Shown here: positions 33,727 through 43,028 of the stretch, in pieces
Layout: each line of letters begins with the position of its first letter
How positions within the stretch are numbered: the first letter of the stretch is position 1
Assembly: GCF_003173615.1 (NCBI RefSeq)
Contig: NZ_QGNA01000004.1
Location: 434,001-498,000, forward strand
Source of the DNA: Falsiroseomonas bella
Lineage (GTDB): Bacteria; Pseudomonadota; Alphaproteobacteria; Acetobacterales; Acetobacteraceae
Direction: 5' to 3'
DNA: 64,000 bases
Translations under genes and position numbers: made by a program
The notes under the pieces: model-generated
Told to the model about the DNA's origin: nothing
The model's input: only the letters and a program-made list of their open reading frames with translations
Database searches by the model: none

Positions 33727-36443
33727 CGGCGGAGGCGCGCAAACCCTCCGCCGCGGCGACCGCGTGGCATGCGCTGGGGGCGGAAGCGGCGCTGCAGCGG
33801 CTGGATTCGGCCCCCTCCGGTCTGACGGCAGGCGAGGCGGCGCGGCGGATTGCCGAGCACGGGCCGAACCGGCTGCCGGCCGCCGCGCCGCGCAGCGCGC
33901 TGCGCCGCTTCCTCGGGCAGTTCGCCAACCTGCTCATCTACGTCTTGCTGGGCGCGGCGGCGGTCACGGCGCTGCTCGGGCACTTCACCGATGCCGCGGT
34001 GATCCTCGGCGTCGTGCTGGTCAATGCGATCGTGGGCTTCGTGCAGGAAGGCCGCGCGGAGCAGGCGCTCGACGCGATCCGCGACATGCTGACGCCGCAC
34101 GCCTCCGTGCTGCGCGACGGGCGGCGGCAGACGGTGGACGCAGCCGACCTCGTGCCCGGCGACGTGGTGCTGCTGGAGGCTGGGGATCGCGTGCCGGCCG
34201 ATCTGCGCCTGCTGCGCGCGCGCGGCCTGAAGGTCGAAGAGGCGGCGCTCACCGGCGAGTCCGTGCCGGTCGAGAAATCGCCTGCGGCGGTCGCGCCCGG
34301 CGCGCCGCTCGGCGACCGCGCCTCGCTCGCCTTCTCCGGCACGCTGGTGGCGGCCGGGCAGGGGATGGGTGTCGTCGCGGCAACCGGCGCGGCGACGGAA
34401 CTCGGCCGGATCAGCGGCCTGATCGGGGAGGTGCAGACGCTCGCGACCCCGCTGCTGCGGCAGATGGACCGATTCGCGCGGCGCCTGACCTTCGTGATCC
34501 TCGGCCTCTCGGCGCTGGTCTTCGCCTTCGCCTGGGTGCTGCGCGGCTACGCGGCGGAAGACGCGTTCCTGGCGGTGGTCGGCATCGCCGTGGCGGCGAT
34601 CCCGGAGGGGCTTCCGGCGGTGCTGACCATCACGCTCGCGATCGGGGTGCGCCGCATGGCGGCGCGCAACGCGATCGTACGGCGCCTGCCGGCGGTCGAG
34701 ACGCTGGGGGCGGTTTCCGTCATTTGCTCCGACAAGACCGGCACGCTGACGCGCAACGAGATGACGGTGGCGGTGGCGGAGACCGCGCTCGGCCGCTTCG
34801 AGGCCGCTGGCGAGGGCTATGCCCCGGAGGGCACGGTGACCCATGAGGGCGATCCGACCGAAGGCGCGGCCGCGGAGCTGCTTGGCACGCTCGCCCGCGC
34901 GGCCGTGCTCTGCAACGATGCGGCGCTGCGCGAGGAGCCGGATGCGGGCTGGGTCGTCGCCGGCGATCCGATGGAAGGCGCGCTGCTGGCCTTCGCGGCG
35001 CGGGCCGGCGCGCCGCCCGACGCGCTTCGGCTGCGCTTCCCGCGGCGCGACGAGATCCCCTTCGATTCGCGCCACCGCTACATGGCGACGCTGCACGCCA
35101 CGCATGGCCATGCCTTCGCCTGCGTGAAGGGCGCGCCGGAGCGGCTGCTCGACATGTGCAACCGCCAGGCGGGGCCGGCCGGGGAGGCATCGCTGGACGC
35201 GGCGTCCTGGCACGCGCGTGCGGAGGCGCTCGCCGCGGAGGGCATGCGCGTCATCGCCGTCGCGCGGCGCGACCTGCCGCAGGATGCGGAGGCGCTGTCG
35301 GCGGCCGATGTGGAGCATGGCCTCGTGCTGCTCGGGCTGCTCGGGCTTATCGACCCGCCGCGCGAGGAGGCGGTGGCCGCTGTCGCGGAGTGCCAGGCGG
35401 CCGGGATCCGCGTGAAGATGATCACCGGCGACCATGCGGCGACGGCCGGCGCGATCGCGCGCCAGGTCGGGCTGCGGGGCGCGGGCTCGGCGGTGACGGG
35501 TGCCGAGCTCGACAGGCTGGACGACGCCGCGCTGCGGGCCCGCGCGCGCGAGGCCGATGTCTTCGCGCGCACCAGCCCGGAGCACAAGCTGCGCCTGGTG
35601 GAGGCGCTGCAGGCCGAGGGCGCGGTCGTGGCGATGACCGGCGACGGCGTGAACGACGCGCCCGCGCTGAAGCGCGCCGATGTCGGCGTCGCGATGGGGC
35701 GCAAGGGCACGGAGGCGGCGAAGGAGGCCGCCGAGATGGTGCTGGCCGACGACAACTTCGCGACCATCGCGGCCGCCGCGCGCGAGGGCCGTGTCGTCTA
35801 CGACAACGTCCAGAAGGTGATCGCCTGGACGCTGCCGACCAATGGCGGGGAGGCGCTGGTCGTCATCGCGGCGATCCTGCTCGGCCTCACGCTCCCGCTG
35901 ACGCCCGTTCAGATCCTCTGGGTGAACATGGTCACGGCGACGACGCTCGGCCTGGTGCTCGCCTTCGAGGCCGCGGAGGGCGACATCATGCGCCGTCCGC
36001 CGCGCACCCCCGCCGAGCCGCTGCTCTCGGGCTTCCTCGTCTGGCGGGTCGCCCTCGTCTCCGTCCTTTTCTGCATCGGGGTCTTCGCGATCTTCGCCTG
36101 GTCGGAATGGCGCGGCCTGTCGCTTGAGGCGGCGCGGACGGCGGTGGTGAACGCGATCGTCGTGATGGAGATCGCCTATCTGTTCAGCGTGCGCTTCCAG
36201 CGTGGGACGTCGCTGACCTGGCGGGGCGCGCTGGGCACGCCGGCTGTCCTGATCGGCGTGGCGGCGGTCGTGCTGCTGCAGCTCGCCTTCACCTACGCCC
36301 CGCCGCTGCAGGCGCTGTTCGCGACGGAGCCGCTGGACCCGGTCGCGGATGGCCTGCCGATCCTGGCCGCGGGCGTGGCGCTCATGCTGCTGCTCGAGGT
36401 GGAGAAGGCGGTGCGGCGCCGGCTCCTGCGCAGCGACCGGTGA
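33723..36443 (+). CDS. P-type cation-transporting ATPase, P2 (Ca2+/cation) type
   Basis: A 906-residue ion pump. The actuator motif TGES is at 177-180, the helix 4 ion-site motif PEGLP at 294-298, the phosphorylation site DKTGTLT at Asp337, and a hinge TGDGVNDAPALK later. It has an N-terminal cation-ATPase domain and about ten transmembrane helices, with a C-terminal helix bundle. The PEGLP motif and overall order place it in the SERCA/PMR1-like group, so Ca2+ or Mn2+ is likely; H+ or Na+ cannot be excluded. It overlaps the CBS-BON stop by 4 bases. A tandem universal stress protein gene follows. Confidence 0.94.
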   Translation: MTAEARKPSAAATAWHALGAEAALQRLDSAPSGLTAGEAARRIAEHGPNRLPAAAPRSALRRFLGQFANLLIYVLLGAAAVTALLGHFTDAAVILGVVLVNAIVGFVQEGRAEQALDAIRDMLTPHASVLRDGRRQTVDAADLVPGDVVLLEAGDRVPADLRLLRARGLKVEEAALTGESVPVEKSPAAVAPGAPLGDRASLAFSGTLVAAGQGMGVVAATGAATELGRISGLIGEVQTLATPLLRQMDRFARRLTFVILGLSALVFAFAWVLRGYAAEDAFLAVVGIAVAAIPEGLPAVLTITLAIGVRRMAARNAIVRRLPAVETLGAVSVICSDKTGTLTRNEMTVAVAETALGRFEAAGEGYAPEGTVTHEGDPTEGAAAELLGTLARAAVLCNDAALREEPDAGWVVAGDPMEGALLAFAARAGAPPDALRLRFPRRDEIPFDSRHRYMATLHATHGHAFACVKGAPERLLDMCNRQAGPAGEASLDAASWHARAEALAAEGMRVIAVARRDLPQDAEALSAADVEHGLVLLGLLGLIDPPREEAVAAVAECQAAGIRVKMITGDHAATAGAIARQVGLRGAGSAVTGAELDRLDDAALRARAREADVFARTSPEHKLRLVEALQAEGAVVAMTGDGVNDAPALKRADVGVAMGRKGTEAAKEAAEMVLADDNFATIAAAAREGRVVYDNVQKVIAWTLPTNGGEALVVIAAILLGLTLPLTPVQILWVNMVTATTLGLVLAFEAAEGDIMRRPPRTPAEPLLSGFLVWRVALVSVLFCIGVFAIFAWSEWRGLSLEAARTAVVNAIVVMEIAYLFSVRFQRGTSLTWRGALGTPAVLIGVAAVVLLQLAFTYAPPLQALFATEPLDPVADGLPILAAGVALMLLLEVEKAVRRRLLRSDR

Positions 36444-36486
36444 GGCTGGGCGTTCGACCCGGCAGCAGGAAGGAGGAGCGCGAAGC

Positions 36487-37377
36487 ATGTCCGAGGCACA
36501 CGGTCTGACAGACGGCGCTGCGCTGGGGCGCCGCGTGCTTGCGGCGACCGATCTGTCCTCCCGCGCGGACCGGGCGCTTCGCCGCGCCGCAATGATCGCG
36601 CAGGCGGCGGGGGCCGAGCTGCTGGTGCTGAACGCGCTGGACGACGACCAGCCGCGGCGCCTGATCGAGGCCGAGCGGCGCGAGGCGGCCGTTGTCCTGC
36701 GGGAGCAGCTTGCCGCGCTGGAGGGCACCACCCCGGTCGCGCTCATCGAGGAAGGCGATCCCTTCGAGACCATCCTGCGGGTCGCCGAGGCGCGGTCGGT
36801 GGACCTCGTCGTGCTCGGCGAGCATCGCCGCCGGCTGCTGCGCGACGTCTTCTCCGGCACCACGGCCGAGCGCGTGATCCGCTACGGACGGCGTCCTGTG
36901 CTCATGGTCAGCCGCGCGCCCGCCGCGCCGTATCGGCATGTGATCGCCGCCACCGACCTTTCGGCGCATTCGGCGCGGGCGATCCGCGCGGCGCATCGCC
37001 TCGGCCTGACGGCGGGCGCGCGGCTGACGCTGCTGCATGCCTTCGAGCCGGCGGGCCTCGGCGCGCTCGCGCTCGCCGACGCGCCGGCCGCCACCGTCGC
37101 GGCGCGTGAGGCGGCGGCCGCGAACGAGGCTTCCTCCGCACTCGCCGGCTTCGCCGCGACGCTTGGCCTTCCGGTGCAGCCGGAGCGGCAGGTGGCGATG
37201 GGCCGTCCTGGCGGCGTCATCAAGGACGTCGTCGCGCGGCTGCGGCCGGACCTGCTGGTGATCGGCACGGCGGGTGCCGGACACCTGCGCCGCATGGTGC
37301 TGGGCAGCGTCGCGGCCGAGGTGGTCGGCGCGGTCGACTGCGACGTGCTGGCCGTGCCGCCCGAACCCGGGACGTGA
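36487..37377 (+). CDS. Tandem universal stress protein
   Basis: A 296-residue protein with two complete UspA domains: RRVLAATDLSSRADRALRRA at about 18-37 and the second, HVIAATDLSAHSARAIRAAH, at about 155-175. The second ends with the nucleotide-binding pattern VIGTAGAGHLRRMVLGSVAAEVV; the first with LGEHRRRLLRDVFSGTTAERVI. It begins 43 bases after the ATPase stop behind AGGAAGGAGG. The antiporter gene follows after 19 bases. In this cluster it probably acts in stress survival under low oxygen. Confidence 0.92.
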   Translation: MSEAHGLTDGAALGRRVLAATDLSSRADRALRRAAMIAQAAGAELLVLNALDDDQPRRLIEAERREAAVVLREQLAALEGTTPVALIEEGDPFETILRVAEARSVDLVVLGEHRRRLLRDVFSGTTAERVIRYGRRPVLMVSRAPAAPYRHVIAATDLSAHSARAIRAAHRLGLTAGARLTLLHAFEPAGLGALALADAPAATVAAREAAAANEASSALAGFAATLGLPVQPERQVAMGRPGGVIKDVVARLRPDLLVIGTAGAGHLRRMVLGSVAAEVVGAVDCDVLAVPPEPGT

Positions 37378-37396
37378 GCGGCCGGGAAAGCGCGCC

Positions 37397-39079
37397 ATGG
37401 AGGAGTTGATCGCGAGCTCGGTCTTCCATGAGGTCGCCGCGCTGCTGACGCTCGGCGCCGTGGTCGGGTTCCTCGCCCTGCTGCTGCGCCAGCCGCTGAT
37501 CGTGGGGCTGATCGGCGCCGGCATCCTGGCCGGGCCCGCGGCGCTCGACCTTGCCCGGTCGGGCGAGCATATCGGGCTGCTGAGCGAACTCGGGATCGCG
37601 GTGCTGCTGTTCCTTGTCGGGCTCAAGCTCGACATAGCGCTGGTGCGCAGCCTCGGGCCCGTCGCGGTCGCCACCGGCCTCGGCCAGGTGGGCTTCACCG
37701 CGGCCGTCGGGTTCGCCCTGTCACTGCTGCTGGGGATGGATGCGCTGACGAGCCTCTACGTGGCCGTCGCGCTGACCTTCTCGAGCACGATCATCATCGT
37801 GAAGCTGCTGTCGGACAAGCGCGAGATCGACAGCCTGCACGGCAGGATCGCGCTCGGCTTCCTCATCGTGCAGGACATCTTCGTGGTGCTGTGCATGGTG
37901 GTCGTCTCCGCCATGGGCGCGGGCGCGGGAGAGGCCTCGGCGGTGGCCGGGCTGGCGCAGGTCGTCCTGGGCGGCGGGGCGATGCTGCTGCTCGTCGGGC
38001 TGGTGATGCGCTTCGTCGCGGAGCCGCTGACCGCCCGGCTGGCCCGCGCGCCGGAACTGCTTGCCGGCTTCGCCATCGGCTGGGCGGCGCTGCTGGCGGC
38101 CATCGGCGACGCCGTGGGGCTGGGGAAGGAGATGGGGGGGCTCCTGGCCGGCGTGTCGCTCGCCTCGACGCAGGTGCGCGAGGCGATCGCGGCGCGGCTG
38201 TCCAGCCTGCGCGACTTCCTGCTGCTGTTCTTCTTCATCGCGCTCGGTGCGCGGCTCGATCTCTCGGCGATCGGCGAGCAGGTCGGGGCGGCGCTGGTGC
38301 TGTCCGTCTTCGTCCTGGTGGGCAACCCGCTGATCGTCGTCGCCATCATGGGGGCGATGGGCTACCGCCGGCGCACCGGCTTCCTGGCGGGCCTCACCGT
38401 CGCGCAGATCAGCGAGTTCTCGCTGATCTTCATGGCGATGGGCGTCGCGCTCGGCCATGTGGACGATGCGGCGCTGGGCCTCGTGACGCTGGTCGGCCTC
38501 GTCACCATCGCGCTCTCGACCTACATGATCACCTATTCGCACGAACTTGCGCACCGGCTCGACCGGCCGCTGCGCGCGTTCGAGCGCGCGCATCCCTGGC
38601 GGGAGGCGGAGGCCGCCGGCGAGGCTGCGGCGGAGCGGGCGGCGGCGGCGGAGGTGGTGATCTTCGGCCTCGGCCGCTTCGGCGGCGCCATCGCGCGCCG
38701 GCTGCGCGAGGCCGGCGTCACGGTGCTCGGGGTGGATTTCGACCCGGAGGCCGTGCGCGCGGCCCGCAACGCCGGCATCGAGGCGACCTATGGCGACGCG
38801 ACCGACCCGGACTTCCTGGCCTCGCTGCCGCTCGACCGCGCGCGCTGGGCGGTGTCCTCGATCCCTGGCCACGCGACCGGGCTCACCCATGAGGACCACC
38901 GCCTCGCCCTCATCGCCGCGCTGCGCGAGCAGCATTTCCAGGGCCGGGTCGCGGTGACGGCGCATTCCGACGCGGGCGCGGCGGCGCTGGCCGGCCGGGG
39001 GGCGGATCTGGTGCTCTTGCCGTTCCAGGATGCCGCGAGGCACGCGGCCGAGGTGATCTCGGGCGCGGCCGGCGATTGA
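37397..39079 (+). CDS. CPA2-family cation:proton antiporter with RCK (TrkA-N) domain
   Basis: A 560-residue membrane protein of the KefB/KefC type. About 12 helices run from residue 10 to 400, with the conserved segment FSSTIIIVKLLSDK. A cytoplasmic TrkA-N domain follows (VVIFGLGRFGGAIARRL, then VLGVDFDPE), which binds NAD(H) or nucleotides and gates transport. It starts at ATG 37397, 19 bases after the universal stress gene. K+ or Na+ exchange for H+ is the expected role. It closes the ion/stress cluster. Confidence 0.93.
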   Translation: MEELIASSVFHEVAALLTLGAVVGFLALLLRQPLIVGLIGAGILAGPAALDLARSGEHIGLLSELGIAVLLFLVGLKLDIALVRSLGPVAVATGLGQVGFTAAVGFALSLLLGMDALTSLYVAVALTFSSTIIIVKLLSDKREIDSLHGRIALGFLIVQDIFVVLCMVVVSAMGAGAGEASAVAGLAQVVLGGGAMLLLVGLVMRFVAEPLTARLARAPELLAGFAIGWAALLAAIGDAVGLGKEMGGLLAGVSLASTQVREAIAARLSSLRDFLLLFFFIALGARLDLSAIGEQVGAALVLSVFVLVGNPLIVVAIMGAMGYRRRTGFLAGLTVAQISEFSLIFMAMGVALGHVDDAALGLVTLVGLVTIALSTYMITYSHELAHRLDRPLRAFERAHPWREAEAAGEAAAERAAAAEVVIFGLGRFGGAIARRLREAGVTVLGVDFDPEAVRAARNAGIEATYGDATDPDFLASLPLDRARWAVSSIPGHATGLTHEDHRLALIAALREQHFQGRVAVTAHSDAGAAALAGRGADLVLLPFQDAARHAAEVISGAAGD

Positions 39080-39116
39080 CCCCCCGCGCCCGGCAGGCCG
39101 GGGGCCGCCAGAGGCG

Positions 39117-39242
39117 CTACAGGCGCGCGCCGGTCGTGGTGAAGCGCTGGTCGGCGGTCTGCTGCACGCGGCCGTCGAGCACCGCATAGGCGCCGAGCGC
39201 CACGACGACGGCGGCGATGCAGCCGATCAGGACGGATTTCAT
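39117..39242 (-). CDS. Conserved small single-helix membrane protein
   Basis: A 41-residue protein: one transmembrane helix ([19 protein letters not shown]) and a short tail ending RFTTTGARL. Small proteins with this layout and a similar tail occur in other Alphaproteobacteria, but no function is known. Its ATG overlaps the mobA stop by 4 bases, so it is translated together with the cofactor genes. It is easily missed in annotation because of its size. Confidence 0.7.
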   Translation of the reverse strand: MKSVLIGCIAAVVVALGAYAVLDGRVQQTADQRFTTTGARL

Positions 39243-39901
39243 GCGATTGGCCTCCCCGGAAACCCTTGCTCTGCCGAGGTAAAGCCGGCGCCGGCCGCGT
39301 GCAAGATCCGTTCGGCCTCGGCTAGGTCCTCGGGCGCGTTGGCGTTGAAGAAGGGGTCGAAGGGCTCGGTCGGCCAATCGGCCTCGGCGCAGCCGAAGCG
39401 CGCGGTCCAGCGGTCTATCTTGCGCTCGCCGGCGAGCAGCGCCTCGCGCAGCGCGCCGCGCAGCGCCACGGGCCAAACGCCGATGGGCGGATGGGTGCGG
39501 CCGGCGGAACTCGCGCAGGCGAGCGTTGCGCCCGCGCTCTGCCGCGCCGCATGCAGCCGCGCGACGAGGTCGGGTGGCACGAAGGGCGCGTCGCCGGTCA
39601 CGGAGACGACCCAGGGCAGGTCCGGATGCGCCGCGGCGGCATGCTCCAGCGCGGCGAGGATGCCGGCCAGCGGGCCCGGATGGTCCGGCAGCGTGTCGGC
39701 GATCACCGGCAGGCCATAGGCCGCGAATCGCGCCGGGTCGCCATTGGCGTTCAGCACGATGGCCGGCACCTGCGGCCGGAGGCGGTCGAGCAGGTGGTCC
39801 AGCAGCGGACGGCCGCCGACGGTCCGTAGCGGCTTGTCGCCGCCGCCCATCCGGCGGGCGAGGCCGCCGGCGAGCACGACGGCGAGCGTGTCACTCCGCA
39901 T
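39239..39901 (-). CDS. mobA: Molybdenum cofactor guanylyltransferase MobA
   Basis: A 220-residue nucleotidyltransferase that adds GMP to Mo-molybdopterin to give the MGD cofactor. The GTP-binding signature [16 protein letters not shown] is at about residue 10, and a later metal-binding Asp is in [14 protein letters not shown]. It overlaps the fdhD 3' end by 11 bases and the small membrane protein by 4. ATG 39901 is preferred over an open frame extending to 39967. Its partner mobB is 33 kb away in this window. Confidence 0.94.
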   Translation of the reverse strand: MRSDTLAVVLAGGLARRMGGGDKPLRTVGGRPLLDHLLDRLRPQVPAIVLNANGDPARFAAYGLPVIADTLPDHPGPLAGILAALEHAAAAHPDLPWVVSVTGDAPFVPPDLVARLHAARQSAGATLACASSAGRTHPPIGVWPVALRGALREALLAGERKIDRWTARFGCAEADWPTEPFDPFFNANAPEDLAEAERILHAAGAGFTSAEQGFPGRPIA

Positions 39902-40793
39902 CGGCACCTGCCTGCTGCGCCTCGGCGCTGTTCTTGCGCCAGTGCCTGGCACTTTCCTCCGGCACATAGGCGAGGTCGGCGTCGAAGACGATGCGCTGCT
40001 CGCCGGCCAGCGCCACGAAGCGCTTGCCCTTGCAGCGGCCGATCAGCGTCAGGTTCGCCTCCCGCGCAAGCTCGACGCCCCAGGCGGTGAAGCCGGAGCG
40101 CGAGACCAGGATGGGGATGCCCATGCGGACGGTCTTGATGACCATCTCCGAGGTGAGCCGCCCGGTGGTGTAGAAGATCTTGTCGTCCGGCGCCTCATGC
40201 TCCCGGAACATCCAGCCGGCGATCTTGTCCACCGCGTTGTGGCGGCCGACATCCTCCATGTAGACGATCGGCTCGTCTTGCCGGCACAGCGCGCAGCCAT
40301 GGATCGCGCCGGCCTCCAGGTAGAGGCTTGGCAGGGTGTTGATGCGGTGCAGCAGGCGATACAGCCAACTCGTCCGCAACTGCGCCGAAGGCGCCAGGCG
40401 CACGGACGAAAAATCCTCCATCAGGTCGCCGAAGGCGGTGCCCTGGGCGCAGCCGGAGGTCAGCGTCTTCTTCTTCAGCTTCGCCTCGAAATCCGTCTGC
40501 CGTTCCGTGCGGACGACGACGACGCCGAGATCCTCGTCGTAGTCCACGGCGATGACGCGGTCGTCGCGCTTCAGCATGCCCTGGTTCAGCAGGTAGCCGA
40601 GGGCGAGGTCCTCCGGGCGGTCGAGGATCGTCATCATCGTCACGATCTCCTGCCCGTTCAGGTAGAGCGTCAGGGGCCGCTCGACGGTGACGGCGGTCTC
40701 GATGCGCGCGCCCGTATGGTCGAGGCCGGCGACGCGGCGGGTCAGGCGGGGATCGGTGGGGTCGGGCTGCACGCGCAGCGACGGCGTGTTCAT
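39891..40793 (-). CDS. fdhD: Formate dehydrogenase accessory sulfurtransferase FdhD
   Basis: A 300-residue protein that passes sulfur from IscS to the formate dehydrogenase cofactor. The family core [14 protein letters not shown] and the substrate segment [14 protein letters not shown] are present. The loop that carries CxxC in E. coli FdhD reads [12 protein letters not shown] here, with only Cys115. A CxxC pair appears instead at Cys167-Cys170 (GAIHGCALC), close to the conserved His. It precedes mobA on the same strand with an 11-base overlap. ATG 40793 is chosen; a longer frame to 40853 runs into a region without family similarity. Confidence 0.94.
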   Translation of the reverse strand: MNTPSLRVQPDPTDPRLTRRVAGLDHTGARIETAVTVERPLTLYLNGQEIVTMMTILDRPEDLALGYLLNQGMLKRDDRVIAVDYDEDLGVVVVRTERQTDFEAKLKKKTLTSGCAQGTAFGDLMEDFSSVRLAPSAQLRTSWLYRLLHRINTLPSLYLEAGAIHGCALCRQDEPIVYMEDVGRHNAVDKIAGWMFREHEAPDDKIFYTTGRLTSEMVIKTVRMGIPILVSRSGFTAWGVELAREANLTLIGRCKGKRFVALAGEQRIVFDADLAYVPEESARHWRKNSAEAQQAGADAE

Positions 40794-40853
40794 GGCGCCC
40801 GAAGGGTGGGGCGCCGGTGGCCTGCCCGCAAGCGCTGCAGCCGCCGCGCCCAC

Positions 40854-40871
40854 CTCACCCGAGAGGGTGAG
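40854..40871. promoter_or_regulatory. Hairpin between divergent fdhD and LuxR genes
   Basis: CTCACCC and GGGTGAG pair perfectly around a GAGA tetraloop, within the 144-base gap between the divergent fdhD and LuxR-family genes. As DNA it is a 7-bp inverted repeat and might be an operator; as RNA it would lie in a leader. No regulator can be named. Confidence 0.35.
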
Positions 40872-40937
40872 AACATCCGTTCCTGCTCAACCCTGCCCCT
40901 TGCCGGAGGCGCGGCTGATGTGGCGCCTTTGCCGAGC

Positions 40938-42101
40938 ATGTTTTCCGAAATCGAAACAGTTCCCCCGCGGGCAGACATTCCGCTTCTCGCGCTCGGCCTC
41001 TACGAGGCGCTGATGGACGGACAGGGCCTGGTCTCGGCCCTTAAAGGCCTTGCGCAGGCTGTCGGCGCCTCGAGCCATGCGATGCACCTCGTTCGCTACC
41101 GGGGCGGGAAGCCGGTCGAGAGCGTCTCGGCCGGGCATGGCGGCGCGGCCGGCGCACCCATGGACGACTATGCCCGCTACTGGGTCCGGCACGACCCGTG
41201 GGTGGGGGCCGCCGCACGGCAGCCGCCCGGCGTGCACGACATGGCGCGGCTCGTGCCGCCGGAGGTGCTTCGGCGCAGCCGTATCTGGAACGAGTGGGGG
41301 CGCCCGAACGAGGCTGCCTTCCACGCGGTGGGCGCCACCTTGATGCGCGATCCCGGGCATTGGGGCGGCGTGGCCTTCCATCGCCGCGAGACCGAGCCGC
41401 CCTTCAGCGAGGCCGAGACCGGCCTGCTGCGGACGCTGTTCCCGCATCTGCGCCGGGCCTTCGCCGCCGAGGCGCAGCTCGCCCCGGCGCGGGCGGCCTC
41501 CGGTGCCATGCTGCGCGCCGGGCTGGATGCGCTGCCGGACGGCGTCGCGCTGCTGGATGCCGAGGGGCGGCTGGTCTTCGCGAATGCCGCGCTGCAGGAG
41601 ATGGCGGCGCAGGCGGACGGGCTGGCCCTCGGCGCCCACGGGCCGGAGACGCCGGATCCCGCTTCCCGGCTCGCGCTGCGCCGCGCGGTGACCGCGGCGC
41701 TGGCCGCGGCGCAGGGCCAGCTGGGGCTGCTGCCCTCGGCGGGAAGCCTGTCGCTGCCGCGCCGGTCCGGCGGCGCGCCCTGGATGGTGCGCGCCCTTCC
41801 CGTGCTGCCGCGCGGCGAGGCGGAGCTGCTGGACGGCCATCGCGGGGCGATGCTGCTCGTCACCGATGGAGAGAAACGGAGCCGGCCAATGCCGGCGCTG
41901 CTCTCGCGGCTTTTCGGCCTGACACCGGCCGAGGCTTCGCTGGCGGCCTCCCTGGCCGCGGGCCGGTCGCTCGACGAGCATGCGAAGCGCCGCGGCGTCT
42001 CCCGCGAGACCGCGCGCAGCCAGCTTGCCGCGGTGCGGCGCAAGACCGGCTGCCGCCGGCAGACGGATCTGGTCGCGCTGTTCGCGAGGCTTCCCGGCTG
42101 A
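40938..42101 (+). CDS. LuxR-family transcriptional regulator
   Basis: A 387-residue regulator. The C-terminal 60 residues form a LuxR HTH: FGLTPAEASLAASLAAGRS then HAKRRGVSRETARSQLAAV. The middle has a PAS-like segment (DALPDGVALLDAEGRLVFAN, about 195-215). No receiver domain or transmembrane segment is visible, so the signal is likely cytoplasmic. It is divergent from fdhD and followed by a convergent PEP-CTERM gene. Its targets are unknown. Confidence 0.88.
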   Translation: MFSEIETVPPRADIPLLALGLYEALMDGQGLVSALKGLAQAVGASSHAMHLVRYRGGKPVESVSAGHGGAAGAPMDDYARYWVRHDPWVGAAARQPPGVHDMARLVPPEVLRRSRIWNEWGRPNEAAFHAVGATLMRDPGHWGGVAFHRRETEPPFSEAETGLLRTLFPHLRRAFAAEAQLAPARAASGAMLRAGLDALPDGVALLDAEGRLVFANAALQEMAAQADGLALGAHGPETPDPASRLALRRAVTAALAAAQGQLGLLPSAGSLSLPRRSGGAPWMVRALPVLPRGEAELLDGHRGAMLLVTDGEKRSRPMPALLSRLFGLTPAEASLAASLAAGRSLDEHAKRRGVSRETARSQLAAVRRKTGCRRQTDLVALFARLPG

Positions 42102-42135
42102 GACTCGGCGCCGGGAGCGCCCCGTCGCGGCCGGG

Positions 42136-42174
42136 CAAAAACGACGACACCCGGGACAGGCGCCCCGGGTGTCG
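42136..42174 (-). terminator. Intrinsic terminator for the PEP-CTERM gene
   Basis: On the minus strand CGACACCCGGG and its complement (42164-42174 and 42145-42155) form a perfect 11-bp stem with an 8-base loop, followed by a run of five T. It starts 27 bases after the stop of the minus-strand PEP-CTERM-like gene. Confidence 0.82.
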
Positions 42175-42200
42175 GTGCCGAAGCCGCCGCAGGGCGGCGA

Positions 42201-42896
42201 TCAGGCCGTGGCGCGGCGGGCGACCAGCAGGCCGGCCAGGGCAAAGCCGAACAGGCCGATCGCGGCCGGCGTCGGGACCGGGTTCACCGGCTGGGGCGCG
42301 GAGCCGAACAGCTTCTGCGACTCGACCGGTTCGCCATTCGCATCCACCGGCGTGTAGAGGATGCCGCCACCGCCGGCGAAGGTGTCGTCATCGTTCAGCG
42401 CCGTGATCATGGCCTGCAGCGTCTGGTTGCTGCTGGTGAAGGTCATGGTCGGGTAGATCGTCTGCCAGATCGCGGCCTGGAACGCCGCCGACACGGCGGC
42501 CGCGTCCACCGGCGAGCCCGCCAGCGCATCGTTGCCGTCCGCCACCAAGCCATTGACCCGCGAGATCTGGTCGCTGGAAAGCGCGTTCGGCGGCGTGTCG
42601 CCGTCGTTGGTCAGATCGCCGGTTTCGTAGATCTGGCCCGGCAGCGGGAACACGCCGGGGCTGACCGAATTGAAGATGTCCACGCACCACAGGAACAGTT
42701 CCTGCAGCGTCGTCGTGGTCAGGACGTATCGGCCGGCGCGCGTCACGCGCTCATCGGCCTGGCCATCATTGATGATGATCTGCCGGTCGCCGTCGCTGAA
42801 GCCGATCTTCCTCGCCGTGATCGTCGAGGCGGACGCCGGCAACGCCAGCGCGAGTGCCATCAGCGAAACGCCAGCCATTGCTGCAACGCGGTACAT
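42201..42896 (-). CDS. PEP-CTERM/VPxPA-type surface protein
   Basis: A 231-residue secreted protein with a signal peptide (MAGVSLMALALALPASAST), a middle domain including ELFLWCVDIFNS, rich in Asn, Asp and Thr, and a C-terminal sorting tail VPTPAAIGLFGFALAGLLVARRATA is not given in full here; its core is VPTPAAIGLFGF, a hydrophobic helix and RR. Such tails direct anchoring and cleavage at the membrane by exosortase or a related protease. The middle resembles no domain I can name with confidence. A good terminator follows the stop. The 132-base upstream gap has an AT-rich patch GTATACTACAATG that may hold its promoter. Confidence 0.82.
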   Translation of the reverse strand: MYRVAAMAGVSLMALALALPASASTITARKIGFSDGDRQIIINDGQADERVTRAGRYVLTTTTLQELFLWCVDIFNSVSPGVFPLPGQIYETGDLTNDGDTPPNALSSDQISRVNGLVADGNDALAGSPVDAAAVSAAFQAAIWQTIYPTMTFTSSNQTLQAMITALNDDDTFAGGGGILYTPVDANGEPVESQKLFGSAPQPVNPVPTPAAIGLFGFALAGLLVARRATA

Positions 42897-43028
42897 TTTT
42901 GCACCTCACCCCACAACCACTTACCGTATACTACAATGTGCCGGCAGGGTGCAGGAACCTCTGGTTGCAAGATTCCGTGATCGAACACACGGTCCGGTCG
43001 CAATATTCGTTTCGACGCTGGCGCTTCG

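Noticed and set aside
32364-36863. Open frame of about 1500 codons on the minus strand opposite the CBS, P-type ATPase and stress genes
   Set aside because: It is antisense to well-supported genes and has no domain or normal composition; GC bias removes stop codons in that frame.
39744-40937. Extended N terminus for the LuxR-family gene starting at 39744
   Set aside because: The extension is antisense to mobA and fdhD and has no regulator features; ATG 40938 gives a normal protein.
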